Below are positions 35,323-44,595 of a stretch of 64,000 nucleotides of DNA, piece after piece; positions within the stretch are counted from its first letter, which is position 1, and every line of letters begins with the position of its first letter. The notes under the pieces were generated by a model, which saw nothing but the letters and a program-made list of their open reading frames with translations, did no database searches and was not told where the DNA came from. The stretch comes from Raineya orbicola. GTDB taxonomy: Bacteria; Bacteroidota; Bacteroidia; Cytophagales; Thermonemataceae. The stretch spans positions 45,059-109,058 of the forward strand of contig NZ_NKXO01000003.1 in assembly GCF_002843425.1 (NCBI RefSeq), given 5' to 3'. The translations under genes were made by a program, and so were the position numbers.

Positions 35323-38300
35323 ATGTCTTACATCAAAAACAACTTTGCCAACTCTTCACAGATTGAATCCGAAGGAGAAATCAATCAGGAAGGAAAAAAA
35401 GTAGGTAAATGGATTCACTACTTTTACAATGGTAATATCAACTGCACAGGATATTACGAAAATGACCTCGCCCAAGGCGAATGGACTTTTTATAGCGAAA
35501 ATGGTATCATTCAATCCAAAGGAAGTTATGAAAAAGGGCAATGGCACGGACCTTGGGAGTGGTATAACGACGAGGGGATTTTACGAGAAAAAGGTTCTTA
35601 CAAAAACGGACAACTACACGGGCATCATATATGGTTTTTCCAAAATGGGAAAGTCAATATTGAAGGATATTATGACGAAGGACACTATTCGGGCGAATGG
35701 AAATGGTATAATGAAGAAGGTATTTTAGTACAAAGAAGCCATTATGAGCAAGGAAAATTGCACGGCATAAGCGAAATTTTTAATGATGATGGCTCTACAA
35801 GAGAGGTTAATCATTACCATAATGGAGTAAAACACGGCGAACAAATCATTTTTCAAGGTGGAAAAAAGAAAGTAACCCACTACGAAATGGGCTTCCCTGC
35901 ACTCAAAGAAACCGCTATACAAAAACTTGCTGAAAAAATTAGGTCTAAAAAAGACCATTACCAAAAACAAGATGTAATTATCAAAAAATTTGGTTACGAT
36001 GGTCTCGTTCCTGTATTTTGGTATTTGGTAGATAACAATCACATAGAGCTTGATGCTGATATTGTTCGTGATATTGCCTCGGAAGGGGCAGAAGTATTTT
36101 TTACTGCCCCAAGAGTTCTTAAAATTTTACAGAAAATAGACCTAAATCCTTCTTATCGCACAGCAGGTCTTACCAAGTATTGGAGTACATATTTGGATAG
36201 AATGGTTTTTTATGCCTACTTGGATAATCCTCGCTTATTTGATGAGCAATTTGAAACTTTTACCAAACAAGCAAAAAAAGGCTATTGTTTGGTAATGGCT
36301 CGTGCAGGAAAGCCTTTCCCCGAAACATACAAGAAAGAAATTTTGCAAGATATTGCCGAGCAAGTAGCTTTATTCGGCTACGTTGGCAAAGCCATAAACG
36401 ATAAAAATGGTATTCAAGAAACTTTATATTCTATTACAGAAAATCAAATTTCTGAATTCAACATTATCAATAACGAGGATAAATCATTTAATTCTCAATT
36501 TTACAAATTCCTTGAAAATTTTGGCTCACAGCGAGAGTGGCAGAATGCATTGCTTTCAGCTTGTCTTAATCCCAACGCTAATATTATTATTGAAAGATGT
36601 CTTGACGCCTTCAAAATTGCAAATATTGAGCAGTTTTGTCAAATCATAAAGAGAATTTATTCGGGTTACAGCAAAATTTATGAACTATTTGCACTGCGAG
36701 ATTTCAGCATTGAAGAGCTAGAAAAAGCCGCCTCTCTGCTTGATGAAGGCTGGCGTAAAGGATTTAGAGCTGAAATAGCTATCGTAATGGCTATCTTAAA
36801 ATTACAAAAACAAAGCAAACCCGTGCCCACTTGGTATGATGAATGGCTTGAACTTAATGGATTTTACTGGGGCGAAACAAATGGAATTAAACTTGATGGA
36901 TTAAGTTACTTACTGCAAGCCTTGCAATCTTTTGATAAAGAGCGTGTCCAAAAAATCATACTTAAAAAACTACAAGACGAATACGAATGGGTAAAGATTT
37001 TTGCTTTTATCAATTTTCTTGATACTAACACACAAGACCAAATCTTTACCCAATTGCTAAAATTAGAGGAAAAAAACCTCTACAACAACCTGCCCATTAT
37101 CTTGGCACTCAAAGATGCAGATTTAAGTTACTTAGAAAAGCAACTCGCAAAAGTTCCTTCCAATACAATAGCTTGCGACATTTTAGTAGCAAGTATTGTT
37201 TTGCACTTGGCTGATTTAGTAGGTAAAAAAGGTTCTTGGAACGAAAAATACGACAAATATATTTCCATTCACGTTTGGAAACCCGACTACCAAGATGATT
37301 TTGAACATTATTTACTTCCTTATTACAAGCAAGTTACTTCTTACATTGATACCGAAAGGCTTGAAAAAATCTTACTACCGCAAATCAACCCACAAGAAAG
37401 CACTTTTGCTCGTGTTTTTGGTTTGTTCAATGAAGCTACTTCTATTCAATTACTTCAAAAAGCCGCAGAAGCATTGGCAAGTGCTTCCAATTTAGTAATC
37501 TCAAAAGCACAAAAATATGTATATTACTTTGTGGTTGATTATAGAGAGAGCATATCTCCTGTTTTTGTAGAAATAGCTTTACAAAAAAACGTAAATAATG
37601 AAGTAAAAAAATGGTTTCAAGATGGATTTGGAGATGCCAAATACGGGCAAATCTTGCAAAAGCTGGGTATGAAACCCACTTCTCAATCTCTCTCTCGTGC
37701 CGAAATAACAGCACAACTCATAGAGGAATATTTTAAGCTAAAACCGAATGAGCCCTCCACAACTATTTACTATTTAGAGCCTTTACACAATCAAAAGCCC
37801 GAAGTCAATTATCTCAATTATGTAGGTGGCAAAGCCCCTATCTCCGATGATTTAATTCCCAAAGTAGGCAAGAAAAAAATGGAACACATTTTCACTTTGG
37901 ATATACGCACAGTACCTTTGCTTGCAGAACGTTTGCCTAAAGATACAGCGGCTCTTTCCTTTTTTGTCCTAAACCCCGATAATAACCACGCTTACCAACC
38001 TTTCAACAAGAGTACTAAAACTTTATTTCTGAAAGAAAGCGATATTCTAAAACCTGAAAGTTTAGCGGATAGTTATACTTTTTCAATCAAAGAATTAAAA
38101 GTTCCAAAGGAAATATTTAGATATGAGTGCAGCCAAGAGGCACAGGAAATCAGGAAAAAGGTTTATCAAGCATCTTGTTATGTATTAGGCGAACCAATGT
38201 GGGTACAAGGCGAAGAACACGAAGAAGGGAATTTTCTACTTCAATTTGATGAAAATTTCGCCCCTGTAAATCTGGGTGATAATGGTCTGATGTACGTTTT

Positions 38301-38331
38301 TGAAGATACCGCTTTCTGGCAGTGTTATTAA
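35323..38331 (+). CDS. MORN-variant repeats fused to a DUF1963 (YwqG-like) domain
   Basis: The 1002-residue soluble protein begins with about seven MORN-variant (YwqK-type) repeats between residues 20 and 185; GKWIHYFYNGNINCTGYY and GEWTFYSENG are examples. A helical, possibly HEAT-like middle (about 200-800) follows. The C-terminal region (about 860-1002) resembles DUF1963/YwqG: ALSFFVLNPDNNHAYQPF, VLGEPMWVQGEE, FLLQFDENFAPVNLGDNGLMYVFED and a final W-Q-C. In Bacillus, YwqK- and YwqG-type proteins are encoded near polymorphic toxins, but no toxin is adjacent here. There is no signal peptide. Function is unknown; the operon with a GAF sensor suggests a signalling or assembly role. Confidence 0.7.
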   Translation: MSYIKNNFANSSQIESEGEINQEGKKVGKWIHYFYNGNINCTGYYENDLAQGEWTFYSENGIIQSKGSYEKGQWHGPWEWYNDEGILREKGSYKNGQLHGHHIWFFQNGKVNIEGYYDEGHYSGEWKWYNEEGILVQRSHYEQGKLHGISEIFNDDGSTREVNHYHNGVKHGEQIIFQGGKKKVTHYEMGFPALKETAIQKLAEKIRSKKDHYQKQDVIIKKFGYDGLVPVFWYLVDNNHIELDADIVRDIASEGAEVFFTAPRVLKILQKIDLNPSYRTAGLTKYWSTYLDRMVFYAYLDNPRLFDEQFETFTKQAKKGYCLVMARAGKPFPETYKKEILQDIAEQVALFGYVGKAINDKNGIQETLYSITENQISEFNIINNEDKSFNSQFYKFLENFGSQREWQNALLSACLNPNANIIIERCLDAFKIANIEQFCQIIKRIYSGYSKIYELFALRDFSIEELEKAASLLDEGWRKGFRAEIAIVMAILKLQKQSKPVPTWYDEWLELNGFYWGETNGIKLDGLSYLLQALQSFDKERVQKIILKKLQDEYEWVKIFAFINFLDTNTQDQIFTQLLKLEEKNLYNNLPIILALKDADLSYLEKQLAKVPSNTIACDILVASIVLHLADLVGKKGSWNEKYDKYISIHVWKPDYQDDFEHYLLPYYKQVTSYIDTERLEKILLPQINPQESTFARVFGLFNEATSIQLLQKAAEALASASNLVISKAQKYVYYFVVDYRESISPVFVEIALQKNVNNEVKKWFQDGFGDAKYGQILQKLGMKPTSQSLSRAEITAQLIEEYFKLKPNEPSTTIYYLEPLHNQKPEVNYLNYVGGKAPISDDLIPKVGKKKMEHIFTLDIRTVPLLAERLPKDTAALSFFVLNPDNNHAYQPFNKSTKTLFLKESDILKPESLADSYTFSIKELKVPKEIFRYECSQEAQEIRKKVYQASCYVLGEPMWVQGEEHEEGNFLLQFDENFAPVNLGDNGLMYVFEDTAFWQCY

Positions 38332-38333
38332 AC

Positions 38334-38363
38334 TTGTGCTTTCAGTTTTTTTTGCTACTTTTG
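38334..38363 (+). promoter_or_regulatory. Promoter for proline dehydrogenase
   Basis: TTG at 38334-38336 and TACTTTTG at 38356-38363 (an exact TAnnTTTG), spacer 19, 34 bases before the ATG. Confidence 0.72.
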
Positions 38364-38397
38364 CCTGATTTTTTCTTGAATTAAATACCTTGACGCA

Positions 38398-39603
38398 ATG
38401 GAAGTGCTTACGCAATCTGTCCCGATGTCTTTTGAAGATACTGCTACGGCTTTTGAAGCCCAATCGGATAGCCAACTCAATAAAACGTATTGGCTTTTTT
38501 GGGCAATGAATAGCAACTTTTTAGTAAAATATGGTACTGCTTTCTTGAAATTTGCTTTTAAGTATCGTTTGCCTTTCGTGAAAAATATTGTTCGCAATAC
38601 TATTTTTGAACATTTTTGCGGAGGCGAAAATATTGAAGATTGCGAGAAAACGATTCAAGAACTTGCCAAATATCATATTGGAGCAATTCTGGATTATTCG
38701 GTAGAAGGCGAAAAAAACGAAAAAAGTTTTGATGCCACTTGTGAAGAAATTTTACATACCATAGAAAAAGCCGACCACAATCCGAATATTCCTTTTTCGG
38801 TATTCAAAGTTACGGGGATAGCTCGTTTTGGTCTTTTAGAAAAAATTCAGGCAGGCGAAAAACTTACCGAATCCGAACAAACCGAATGGGAACGCGTACA
38901 GAAACGCTTTGATGCCATCTGCCGAAAGGCTTACGAATTAGATGTAAATCTGCTTGTAGATGGCGAAGAAACCTGGATTCAAGATGTAATTGATAGGCTC
39001 ACCTACGAGGCTATGGAAAAATACAACAAGCAAAGAGCCGTGATTTACAACACTTATCAGCTATATCGTTCTGATATGTTGGATAATCTTAAAAAAGCCT
39101 TTGCAGAGGCAGAGAGCAAAGGTTATTTTCTTGGGGCTAAATTAGTACGTGGGGCTTATATGGAAAAAGAAGCTGAGCGTGCCGAAAAATTAGGCTACAA
39201 AAATCCTATTCAACCCAGCAAAGAAAGTTGCGATAGAGATTTCAACGAAGCTACGCATTTTTGTATGGAACATTTAGATAAGATTTCTATCTGCCTGGGT
39301 ACGCATAACGAATACAGCAACCTTTTGCTTACGCAACTTATGCAAGAAAAAGGGATTGCCCGTGATGACAAGCGTATTTATTTTGCACAGCTTTTCGGTA
39401 TGAGCGACCAAATTTCGTATGCTCTTGCCAAAGCAGGCTACAATGTTGTAAAATACGTCCCTTACGGACCCGTAGAAGCCGTAATGCCTTATTTATTTCG
39501 CCGTGCCGCTGAAAATACTTCTATTGCAGGGCAAAGCAGTCGGGAATTTAATTTAGTGAAAAAAGAATGTGAAAGAAGGAAGCAACTGAAAAAATCAGCA
39601 TAA
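38398..39603 (+). CDS. Proline dehydrogenase
   Basis: The 401-residue flavin enzyme of the PutA PRODH barrel oxidises proline to pyrroline-5-carboxylate. Visible marks are VNLLVDGEETWIQ (about 184-196), GAKLVRGAYMEKE (about 247-259), CLGTHNE (about 299-305), AQLFGMSDQISYALAKAG, YVPYGPVEAVMPYLFRRAAENTS at 360-382 and a basic end. It is monofunctional: the P5C dehydrogenase half of PutA is missing, as is usual in Bacteroidota. The start at 38398 lies 34 bases after a well-formed promoter. Confidence 0.92.
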   Translation: MEVLTQSVPMSFEDTATAFEAQSDSQLNKTYWLFWAMNSNFLVKYGTAFLKFAFKYRLPFVKNIVRNTIFEHFCGGENIEDCEKTIQELAKYHIGAILDYSVEGEKNEKSFDATCEEILHTIEKADHNPNIPFSVFKVTGIARFGLLEKIQAGEKLTESEQTEWERVQKRFDAICRKAYELDVNLLVDGEETWIQDVIDRLTYEAMEKYNKQRAVIYNTYQLYRSDMLDNLKKAFAEAESKGYFLGAKLVRGAYMEKEAERAEKLGYKNPIQPSKESCDRDFNEATHFCMEHLDKISICLGTHNEYSNLLLTQLMQEKGIARDDKRIYFAQLFGMSDQISYALAKAGYNVVKYVPYGPVEAVMPYLFRRAAENTSIAGQSSREFNLVKKECERRKQLKKSA

Positions 39604-39648
39604 ACACAAATTTTGTATAATAATTTCACTTCAACCTTTTACAATTCA

Positions 39649-40497
39649 ATGAAAAGCACTTTACAAGAACTTCAAAACATCGCCACACAAGTACGTAGAG
39701 ATATTGTCAGAATGGTTCATTCGGCACAATCGGGGCATCCGGGTGGCTCGTTGGGTTGTGCAGATTTGCTCGTAGCCTTGTATTTTGAAGTAATGAACCA
39801 CACTTCACAGCCCTTTGATATGCAAGGTAGAAATCAAGACTTATTTTTCCTTTCCAATGGACATATTTCGCCTCTGTGGTATAGTGTTTTGGCTCGTAGT
39901 GGTTATTTTGATACCAAAGAATTGGCTACTTTCCGAAAAATAAATTCTCGTCTGCAAGGACATCCTGCTACTCACGAAGGTTTGCCCGGCATACGAGTAG
40001 CCTCGGGGTCTTTGGGGCAAGGGCTTTCGGTAGCCATTGGGGCGGCACAAGGGAAAAAGCTCAATGGTGATAGCAGTCTTGTGTATGTGCTTATGGGTGA
40101 TGGCGAGCAACAAGAAGGACAAATCTGGGAAGCGGCTATGTATGCGGCTCATCATCAGGTTGATAATCTCATCGGAATTGTAGATTACAATGGTCAGCAG
40201 ATTGATGGACCCGTAGAGCAAGTAATGTCCCTGAAAAACCTGCAAGCAAAATGGGAGGCTTTCGGCTGGAAAACTCTCACTATGAACGGCAATAGTATGC
40301 AAAACGTTTTAGAGGTTTTGGCAGAGGCTAAAAAATTAACAGGCAACAAGCAACCTATTTTGATTTTAATGAAAACCGAAATGGGTTTTGGAGTAGATTT
40401 TATGATGAATTCGCACAAGTGGCACGGCGTTGCCCCGAATGATGAGGAATTGCAAAAAGCCCTCGCCCAACTACCTGAAACTATTGGCGATTATTAA
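39649..40497 (+). CDS. Transketolase, N-terminal (TPP-binding) subunit
   Basis: The 282-residue protein corresponds to the first half of transketolase. Marks are VHSAQSGHPGGSLGCADLL, the first TPP histidine block GHISPLWYSVLARSGY, and GDGEQQEGQIWEAAMYAAHHQVDNLIGIVDYNGQQ, the ThDP-magnesium motif. It ends at THKW-like SHKWHGVAPNDEEL. Split transketolases with separate N and C subunits are known in Bacteroidota and Archaea. The C subunit is not the next gene (recN follows), so it must lie elsewhere. The start at 39649 (MKSTLQ) begins the conserved region; the ATG 36 bases upstream adds no conserved residues. Confidence 0.88.
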   Translation: MKSTLQELQNIATQVRRDIVRMVHSAQSGHPGGSLGCADLLVALYFEVMNHTSQPFDMQGRNQDLFFLSNGHISPLWYSVLARSGYFDTKELATFRKINSRLQGHPATHEGLPGIRVASGSLGQGLSVAIGAAQGKKLNGDSSLVYVLMGDGEQQEGQIWEAAMYAAHHQVDNLIGIVDYNGQQIDGPVEQVMSLKNLQAKWEAFGWKTLTMNGNSMQNVLEVLAEAKKLTGNKQPILILMKTEMGFGVDFMMNSHKWHGVAPNDEELQKALAQLPETIGDY

Positions 40498-40539
40498 AGA
40501 AAAGACAAATTTTGAATGAGTATCAAATTTTAGCTTACA

Positions 40540-42195
40540 ATGCTTCTTTCGCTACACATACGAAATTACGCACTTATTGAAAAATTAGATTTAGAGCCTC
40601 ATAGGGCTTTTAATGTAATTACAGGCGAAACAGGAGCAGGAAAATCCATTATGTTAGGAGCTTTGGGCTTGCTTTTGGGCGGAAGAGTTGATAAAAAAGT
40701 CCTTTTGAATGAAAATGAAAAGTGTGTTGTAGAAGCCCATTTTGATATTTCAGCCTATAATTTGCAGAATATTTTTGCTGAAAATGATTTAGATTACGAG
40801 GCTACTACGTCTGTTCGTCGAGAGATTTCATCAGCGGGTAAGTCAAGAGCATTTATCAACGACACCCCCGTCAATTTAGAAACCCTTTCGCAAATCACTT
40901 CTCAACTTATTGATATTCACTCCCAACACGATAACCTTTTACTTTCTGCCGAAAGCTATCAGCGAAATATTGTAGATGTTTTTGCTGAAAATCTACCGCT
41001 TTTTCTTGAATATCAAACACTTTTTCAGGAATACTTGCAGAAAAATAAATTTTACAAAAACCTGCTTGCCGAAAAAAATCAGTCGCAACAAGAGCTGGAT
41101 TATCATAAATTTTTACTTGATGAACTCCAAAAAGCCTCTCTGCAAGAAGATGAGCAAGATGAGTTAGAAACTGAATTTGGTATTTTAGAAAATGCCGAGG
41201 AAATTAAATCTAAACTTGCAGAAAGCCTTTACAAACTCCAAGAAAGTGAAAATTCAGTTTTATCAAGTCTGAAAAGTATTTATAGAGATTTTGAAAAAAT
41301 GAGCGAGTTTTCGGCTGTGTATGAAGAACTTGCTGAAAGATTAGAAAATACGCTTACCGAACTGAAAGACATTGCTCGTGAGGTAGAAAAACTTTTCGAA
41401 CGCACCGAGTACAACCCCGAAAGACTGGCTTGGGTACAGAAACGCCTTGATGAAATTGAGCGTTTGCAGAAAAAACATCGCGTAAAATCGGTACGAGAAC
41501 TTTTGCAAATTCAGCAAGATTTGGAAACCAAAGTGCAAAGAGTACTCAACTTTGATGAAATTTTAGAAAAGGCTGAAAAAGAAATGCAAATAGCCTTGCA
41601 AAAGGCAACCGAAAAAGCTCAACTACTTTCTGAAAAACGCAAATCAGTAGTTGCTACATTAGAAAATGAGCTTCAAAAACTGCTTTCTGAACTCGGTATG
41701 CCCAATGCCCGCTTGCAAATTCAAATTTCAAGCACAGAATTACATTCGGCGGGGCTGGATAAAGTTGTTTTCTTATTCAGTGCCAACAAAGGTATTGTCC
41801 CACAGGAAATAAAAAACGTGGCTTCGGGTGGGGAGTTTTCAAGGTTGATGTTGGCTATAAAGTACATTTTGGCAGGAAAAACCGCTATGCCAACCCTTAT
41901 TTTTGATGAAATTGATACAGGTATTTCAGGCGAAATAGCCCTCAAAATGGCACTAATGATGAAAGAAATGGCAAAAAATCATCAAATCATTACCATTACG
42001 CATTTACATCAAATTGCCGCCAAAGCCGAAAAACATTATTTTGTTTTCAAAGAAGATACTGAAGCTCGCACCATAAGCCGAATAAAAGAACTTTCTTATG
42101 AAGAGCGTCTGCAAGAAATTGCTCAAATGATTAGCGGTATAAAAAATTCAACCTCCGCTCTACAAAGTGCCAAAGAGCTTTTAGAAAGCAAGTAA
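40540..42195 (+). CDS. recN: DNA repair protein RecN
   Basis: The 551-residue SMC-like ATPase acts in double-strand-break repair. Walker A is GETGAGKS at 29-36. Two coiled-coil arms (about 155-230 and 290-370) surround a short hinge. The signature region NVASGGEFSRLMLAIKYIL and Walker B PTLIFDEIDTGISGEIA lie near 425-465, followed by ITITHLHQIAAKA. Length is typical. It is 42 bases after the transketolase gene in the same direction, probably in one transcript. Confidence 0.96.
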   Translation: MLLSLHIRNYALIEKLDLEPHRAFNVITGETGAGKSIMLGALGLLLGGRVDKKVLLNENEKCVVEAHFDISAYNLQNIFAENDLDYEATTSVRREISSAGKSRAFINDTPVNLETLSQITSQLIDIHSQHDNLLLSAESYQRNIVDVFAENLPLFLEYQTLFQEYLQKNKFYKNLLAEKNQSQQELDYHKFLLDELQKASLQEDEQDELETEFGILENAEEIKSKLAESLYKLQESENSVLSSLKSIYRDFEKMSEFSAVYEELAERLENTLTELKDIAREVEKLFERTEYNPERLAWVQKRLDEIERLQKKHRVKSVRELLQIQQDLETKVQRVLNFDEILEKAEKEMQIALQKATEKAQLLSEKRKSVVATLENELQKLLSELGMPNARLQIQISSTELHSAGLDKVVFLFSANKGIVPQEIKNVASGGEFSRLMLAIKYILAGKTAMPTLIFDEIDTGISGEIALKMALMMKEMAKNHQIITITHLHQIAAKAEKHYFVFKEDTEARTISRIKELSYEERLQEIAQMISGIKNSTSALQSAKELLESK

Positions 42196-42248
42196 AAAAC
42201 TATTTATGCTCATTAAGCGTTTCTTTTCATAGATAAAAACGAAAAACT

Positions 42249-42740
42249 ATGATAATTGATTTTGAGCAACTACCTTTATCGGCTCGCATTTGGATTTATC
42301 AAGCTAGCCAAACATTGAGCCAAGAGCAAATTTCTGCAATGCAAAAAGAATGGGAGCAGTTTTTACAGACTTGGAAAGCTCACGAGCAAGACCTCCAAGC
42401 CGCTGTAAAGTGTTTTTACAATCGTTTTTGGGTAATTGGGGTTGATGAAAATTTCAACGCCGCCTCGGGTTGTTCTATTGATAAGCAAGTGAATTTTGTA
42501 AAATTTTTAGAGCAGAAATATCAAATCTCCCTGCTTGACCGCTCTCAAATTGCTTTTTTACACCAAGAACAAATTTTTACTATACCTTTCCAAGAAATTG
42601 AAAAAGCTATACAGACAGGGAAAATTACTCCTGAAATGCAGATTTTCAACAATAGTATTACGCAAAAGCAAGATTTAGAAAAAAATTGGCTTACAAGCGT
42701 GGAAAATAGTTGGCTAAAACGTTATTTTGTGGCGGTTTAA
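42249..42740 (+). CDS. Conserved small protein, often mislabelled as an ABC ATPase
   Basis: The 163-residue soluble protein belongs to a Bacteroidota-wide family with the pattern ARIWIYQASQTLS near the start, the central block FWVIGVDENFNAASGCSIDKQVNFVKFLEQKY, and a C-terminal helix. Database entries of this family are often called ABC transporter ATPase, but no Walker A, signature or Walker B motif is present. The SGCSID block with its cysteine is the most conserved-looking part. It lies between recN and a hydrolase gene with short spacers, so it is likely co-transcribed. Function is unknown. Confidence 0.7.
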   Translation: MIIDFEQLPLSARIWIYQASQTLSQEQISAMQKEWEQFLQTWKAHEQDLQAAVKCFYNRFWVIGVDENFNAASGCSIDKQVNFVKFLEQKYQISLLDRSQIAFLHQEQIFTIPFQEIEKAIQTGKITPEMQIFNNSITQKQDLEKNWLTSVENSWLKRYFVAV

Positions 42741-42769
42741 TTTAGTATTTCAAAAAAAGTAAAGAAATT

Positions 42770-43600
42770 ATGCAACTACATATTATAGAGGCAGGTTATT
42801 TTAAGTTGGACGGCGGAGCGATGTTTGGCGTTGTTCCCAAAACGATTTGGCAAAAACTTATTCCTGCCGATGAAAAAAATCTTTGTACGTGGGCGATGCG
42901 TTGCCTTTTGATAGAAAATGAAAAAAGATTGATTTTAGTAGATACAGGAATGGGCAATAAGCAAGATGAAAAGTTTTTCAGTTACTACGAACCCACAGGC
43001 GATACTCTTTTGAGTTCTATTGAAAAAGCAGGGTTTCGTGCAGAAGATATAACTGATGTCATACTTACACACTTGCATTTTGACCACGCAGGAGGGGCTA
43101 TTAAGCGGGAAGGAGAAAAGCTCGTACCTACTTTTCCAAATGCTCGCTATTGGAGCGAAAAAACACATTGGGAACTGGCAACCGTACGTCCTAATGCAAG
43201 AGAAAAGGCATCTTTTTTGAAAGAAAACATTTTGCCTTTGCAGGAAAGTGGGCAGTTGCATTTTATAGAAGGCGAAAGTCCTTTTGAAGGTGTTGAAATT
43301 TTGAAAGTTGATGGACATACCGATAAAATGATGCTACCTCTGATTTCTTACAAAGGCAGAAAAATTTTGTATTGTGCAGATTTAATCCCTTCTTCGGCTC
43401 ATATTCCTATTCCTTATGTAATGGGTTATGATGTACGTCCTTTGCTCACGATGCAGGAAAAAGAGCAAATTTTACCCAAGGCTCAACAAGAAAACTGGCT
43501 TTTATTCTTTGAACACGATGCCCGAGTACCTGCTTGCTCACTTATGGAAACTGAAAAAGGTATCCGAATGGGAGAAATAGTAGATATAGAAAGTCTGTAA
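42770..43600 (+). CDS. Metallo-beta-lactamase-fold hydrolase
   Basis: The 276-residue protein has the metal motif THLHFDHAGG at about 100-109 and further ligands at D62 (LVDTGMG), H195 region (VDGHTDKM), D208 region (YCADLIP) and a late histidine (FFEHDARVP). The arrangement resembles lactonase or quorum-quenching AiiA-type and YtnP-type hydrolases. The substrate cannot be deduced. It is the last gene of the run that begins at recN. The spacer before tRNA-Glu is AT-rich. Confidence 0.82.
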   Translation: MQLHIIEAGYFKLDGGAMFGVVPKTIWQKLIPADEKNLCTWAMRCLLIENEKRLILVDTGMGNKQDEKFFSYYEPTGDTLLSSIEKAGFRAEDITDVILTHLHFDHAGGAIKREGEKLVPTFPNARYWSEKTHWELATVRPNAREKASFLKENILPLQESGQLHFIEGESPFEGVEILKVDGHTDKMMLPLISYKGRKILYCADLIPSSAHIPIPYVMGYDVRPLLTMQEKEQILPKAQQENWLLFFEHDARVPACSLMETEKGIRMGEIVDIESL

Positions 43601-43718
43601 AACAAATACTTATGATTTTTTTGAAAAGAAAAGTCAAAAAAATTGAAAAAAAAGTTAGAAAATATTTGGTGGATACAAAAAATAGTTGCAAATTTGCACC
43701 ACGTTTTGAGCGAAACAC

Positions 43719-43790
43719 GCTCCGTTCGTCTAGGGGTTAGGACGCATCCCTTTCACGGATGAAACACGGGTTCGATTCCCGTACGGAGTA
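43719..43790 (+). tRNA. tRNA-Glu (anticodon TTC)
   Basis: The acceptor stem pairs 43719-43725 with 43783-43789, starting with a G-U pair. The anticodon stem CATCC/GGATG holds the loop CTTTCAC. Discriminator A; CCA is not encoded. Confidence 0.95.
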
Positions 43791-43804
43791 CGAAAGACAC
43801 AATT

Positions 43805-43850
43805 AAAAGCCTGATAATCAAAAATTTATCAGGCTTTTATATTTTTTTCA
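43805..43850 (+). terminator. Terminator after tRNA-Glu
   Basis: A 13-bp stem, 43805-43817 with 43826-43838, followed by an AT-rich tract with TTTTTT. Confidence 0.85.
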
Positions 43851-43870
43851 AAATATTGCCGAAAAAAAAT

Positions 43871-43905
43871 CAAAAGTCCTTGAATGATATTTTCAAGGAC
43901 TTTTG
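43871..43905 (-). terminator. Terminator downstream of efp
   Basis: A perfect 14-bp stem, 43871-43884 with 43892-43905, loop of 7. On the minus strand it is followed by ATTTTTTTT. Confidence 0.85.
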
Positions 43906-43924
43906 TTGTATAAAGTAGAAATAA

Positions 43925-44488
43925 CTATTTCACCCTCTCCATATACTCACCTGTGAGCGTATTCACACGGATAAGCTCACCTTCATTTACAAACAAAGGA
44001 ACACTAATGGTTGCTCCTGTTTCCAAAGTAGCAGGTTTTAGTGTTTTGGTGGCAGTATCACCTTTTACACCCGGCTCGGTGTAAGTTACTAAAAGTTCTA
44101 CCGAAGCAGGTAATTCCACTAAAATAGGCGTATTGGTATCATCAAAACTTACTTTCACCGTAGCACCTTCTTTCAAAAATTGTATGCCTTCGCCAAATGC
44201 CACCTCAGGGATATAGACTTGGTCATAGGTTTCGTTATCCATACAAACCAAATTTTCTCCATCACGATACGAATACATCATTTCCTTCACTTCTACCCTT
44301 ACAATATCTACGGTTTCATCAGGACGAAAACGATTTTCAGCAAGTTTGCCATTTTTTACATTTCGCATTTTCATTTGATAAAAGGCTCGCAAGTTACCTG
44401 GGGTGCGATGCTCCAACTCTATTACTTGCATAATTTCGCCATTGTAGCGAATAAAATTTCCACGAGATACATCTGATGCTTTTGCCAT
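43925..44488 (-). CDS. efp: Elongation factor P with an unusual loop tip
   Basis: The 187-residue protein has three beta-barrel domains like EF-P and relieves ribosome stalling at polyproline. The start at 44488 (MAKASD) gives the standard length; an earlier ATG at 44539 overlaps the -33 element of its promoter. The domain I loop, normally PGKG-x-AF with a modified lysine (or an arginine at that place), reads TPGNLRAF at 29-36: the tip residue is Asn32 and an arginine stands two places later. This is not the lysine type common in Bacteroidota. No modification enzyme (EpmA, EarP) is adjacent. Confidence 0.93.
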   Translation of the reverse strand: MAKASDVSRGNFIRYNGEIMQVIELEHRTPGNLRAFYQMKMRNVKNGKLAENRFRPDETVDIVRVEVKEMMYSYRDGENLVCMDNETYDQVYIPEVAFGEGIQFLKEGATVKVSFDDTNTPILVELPASVELLVTYTEPGVKGDTATKTLKPATLETGATISVPLFVNEGELIRVNTLTGEYMERVK

Positions 44489-44509
44489 AAGGTTTTTAAT
44501 TTTTGGGTG

Positions 44510-44539
44510 CAAATTTAGTTTTTTTTCAAAACAATCCAA
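44510..44539 (-). promoter_or_regulatory. Promoter for efp
   Basis: On the minus strand, TTG at 44537-44539 and TAAATTTG at 44510-44517, spacer 19. Confidence 0.7.
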
Positions 44540-44542
44540 AAA

Positions 44543-44579
44543 CAGAAAGCCTTGAAACTCATTACTTCAAGGCTTTCTG
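44543..44579 (-). terminator. Terminator downstream of porV
   Basis: A perfect 14-bp stem, 44543-44556 with 44566-44579, loop of 9, followed on the minus strand by TTTTTGG. Its inner stem half shares CCTTGAA with the hairpin at the other end of efp. Confidence 0.83.
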
Positions 44580-44595
44580 TATAGAAACTAAATTC

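Noticed and set aside
39649..40497. Frameshift or truncation of a full transketolase
   Set aside because: The protein ends at the natural boundary of split N subunits and no C-half residues follow in any frame.
42249..42740. Annotation as ABC transporter ATPase
   Set aside because: No Walker A, signature or Walker B motif; the family is only conventionally named so.
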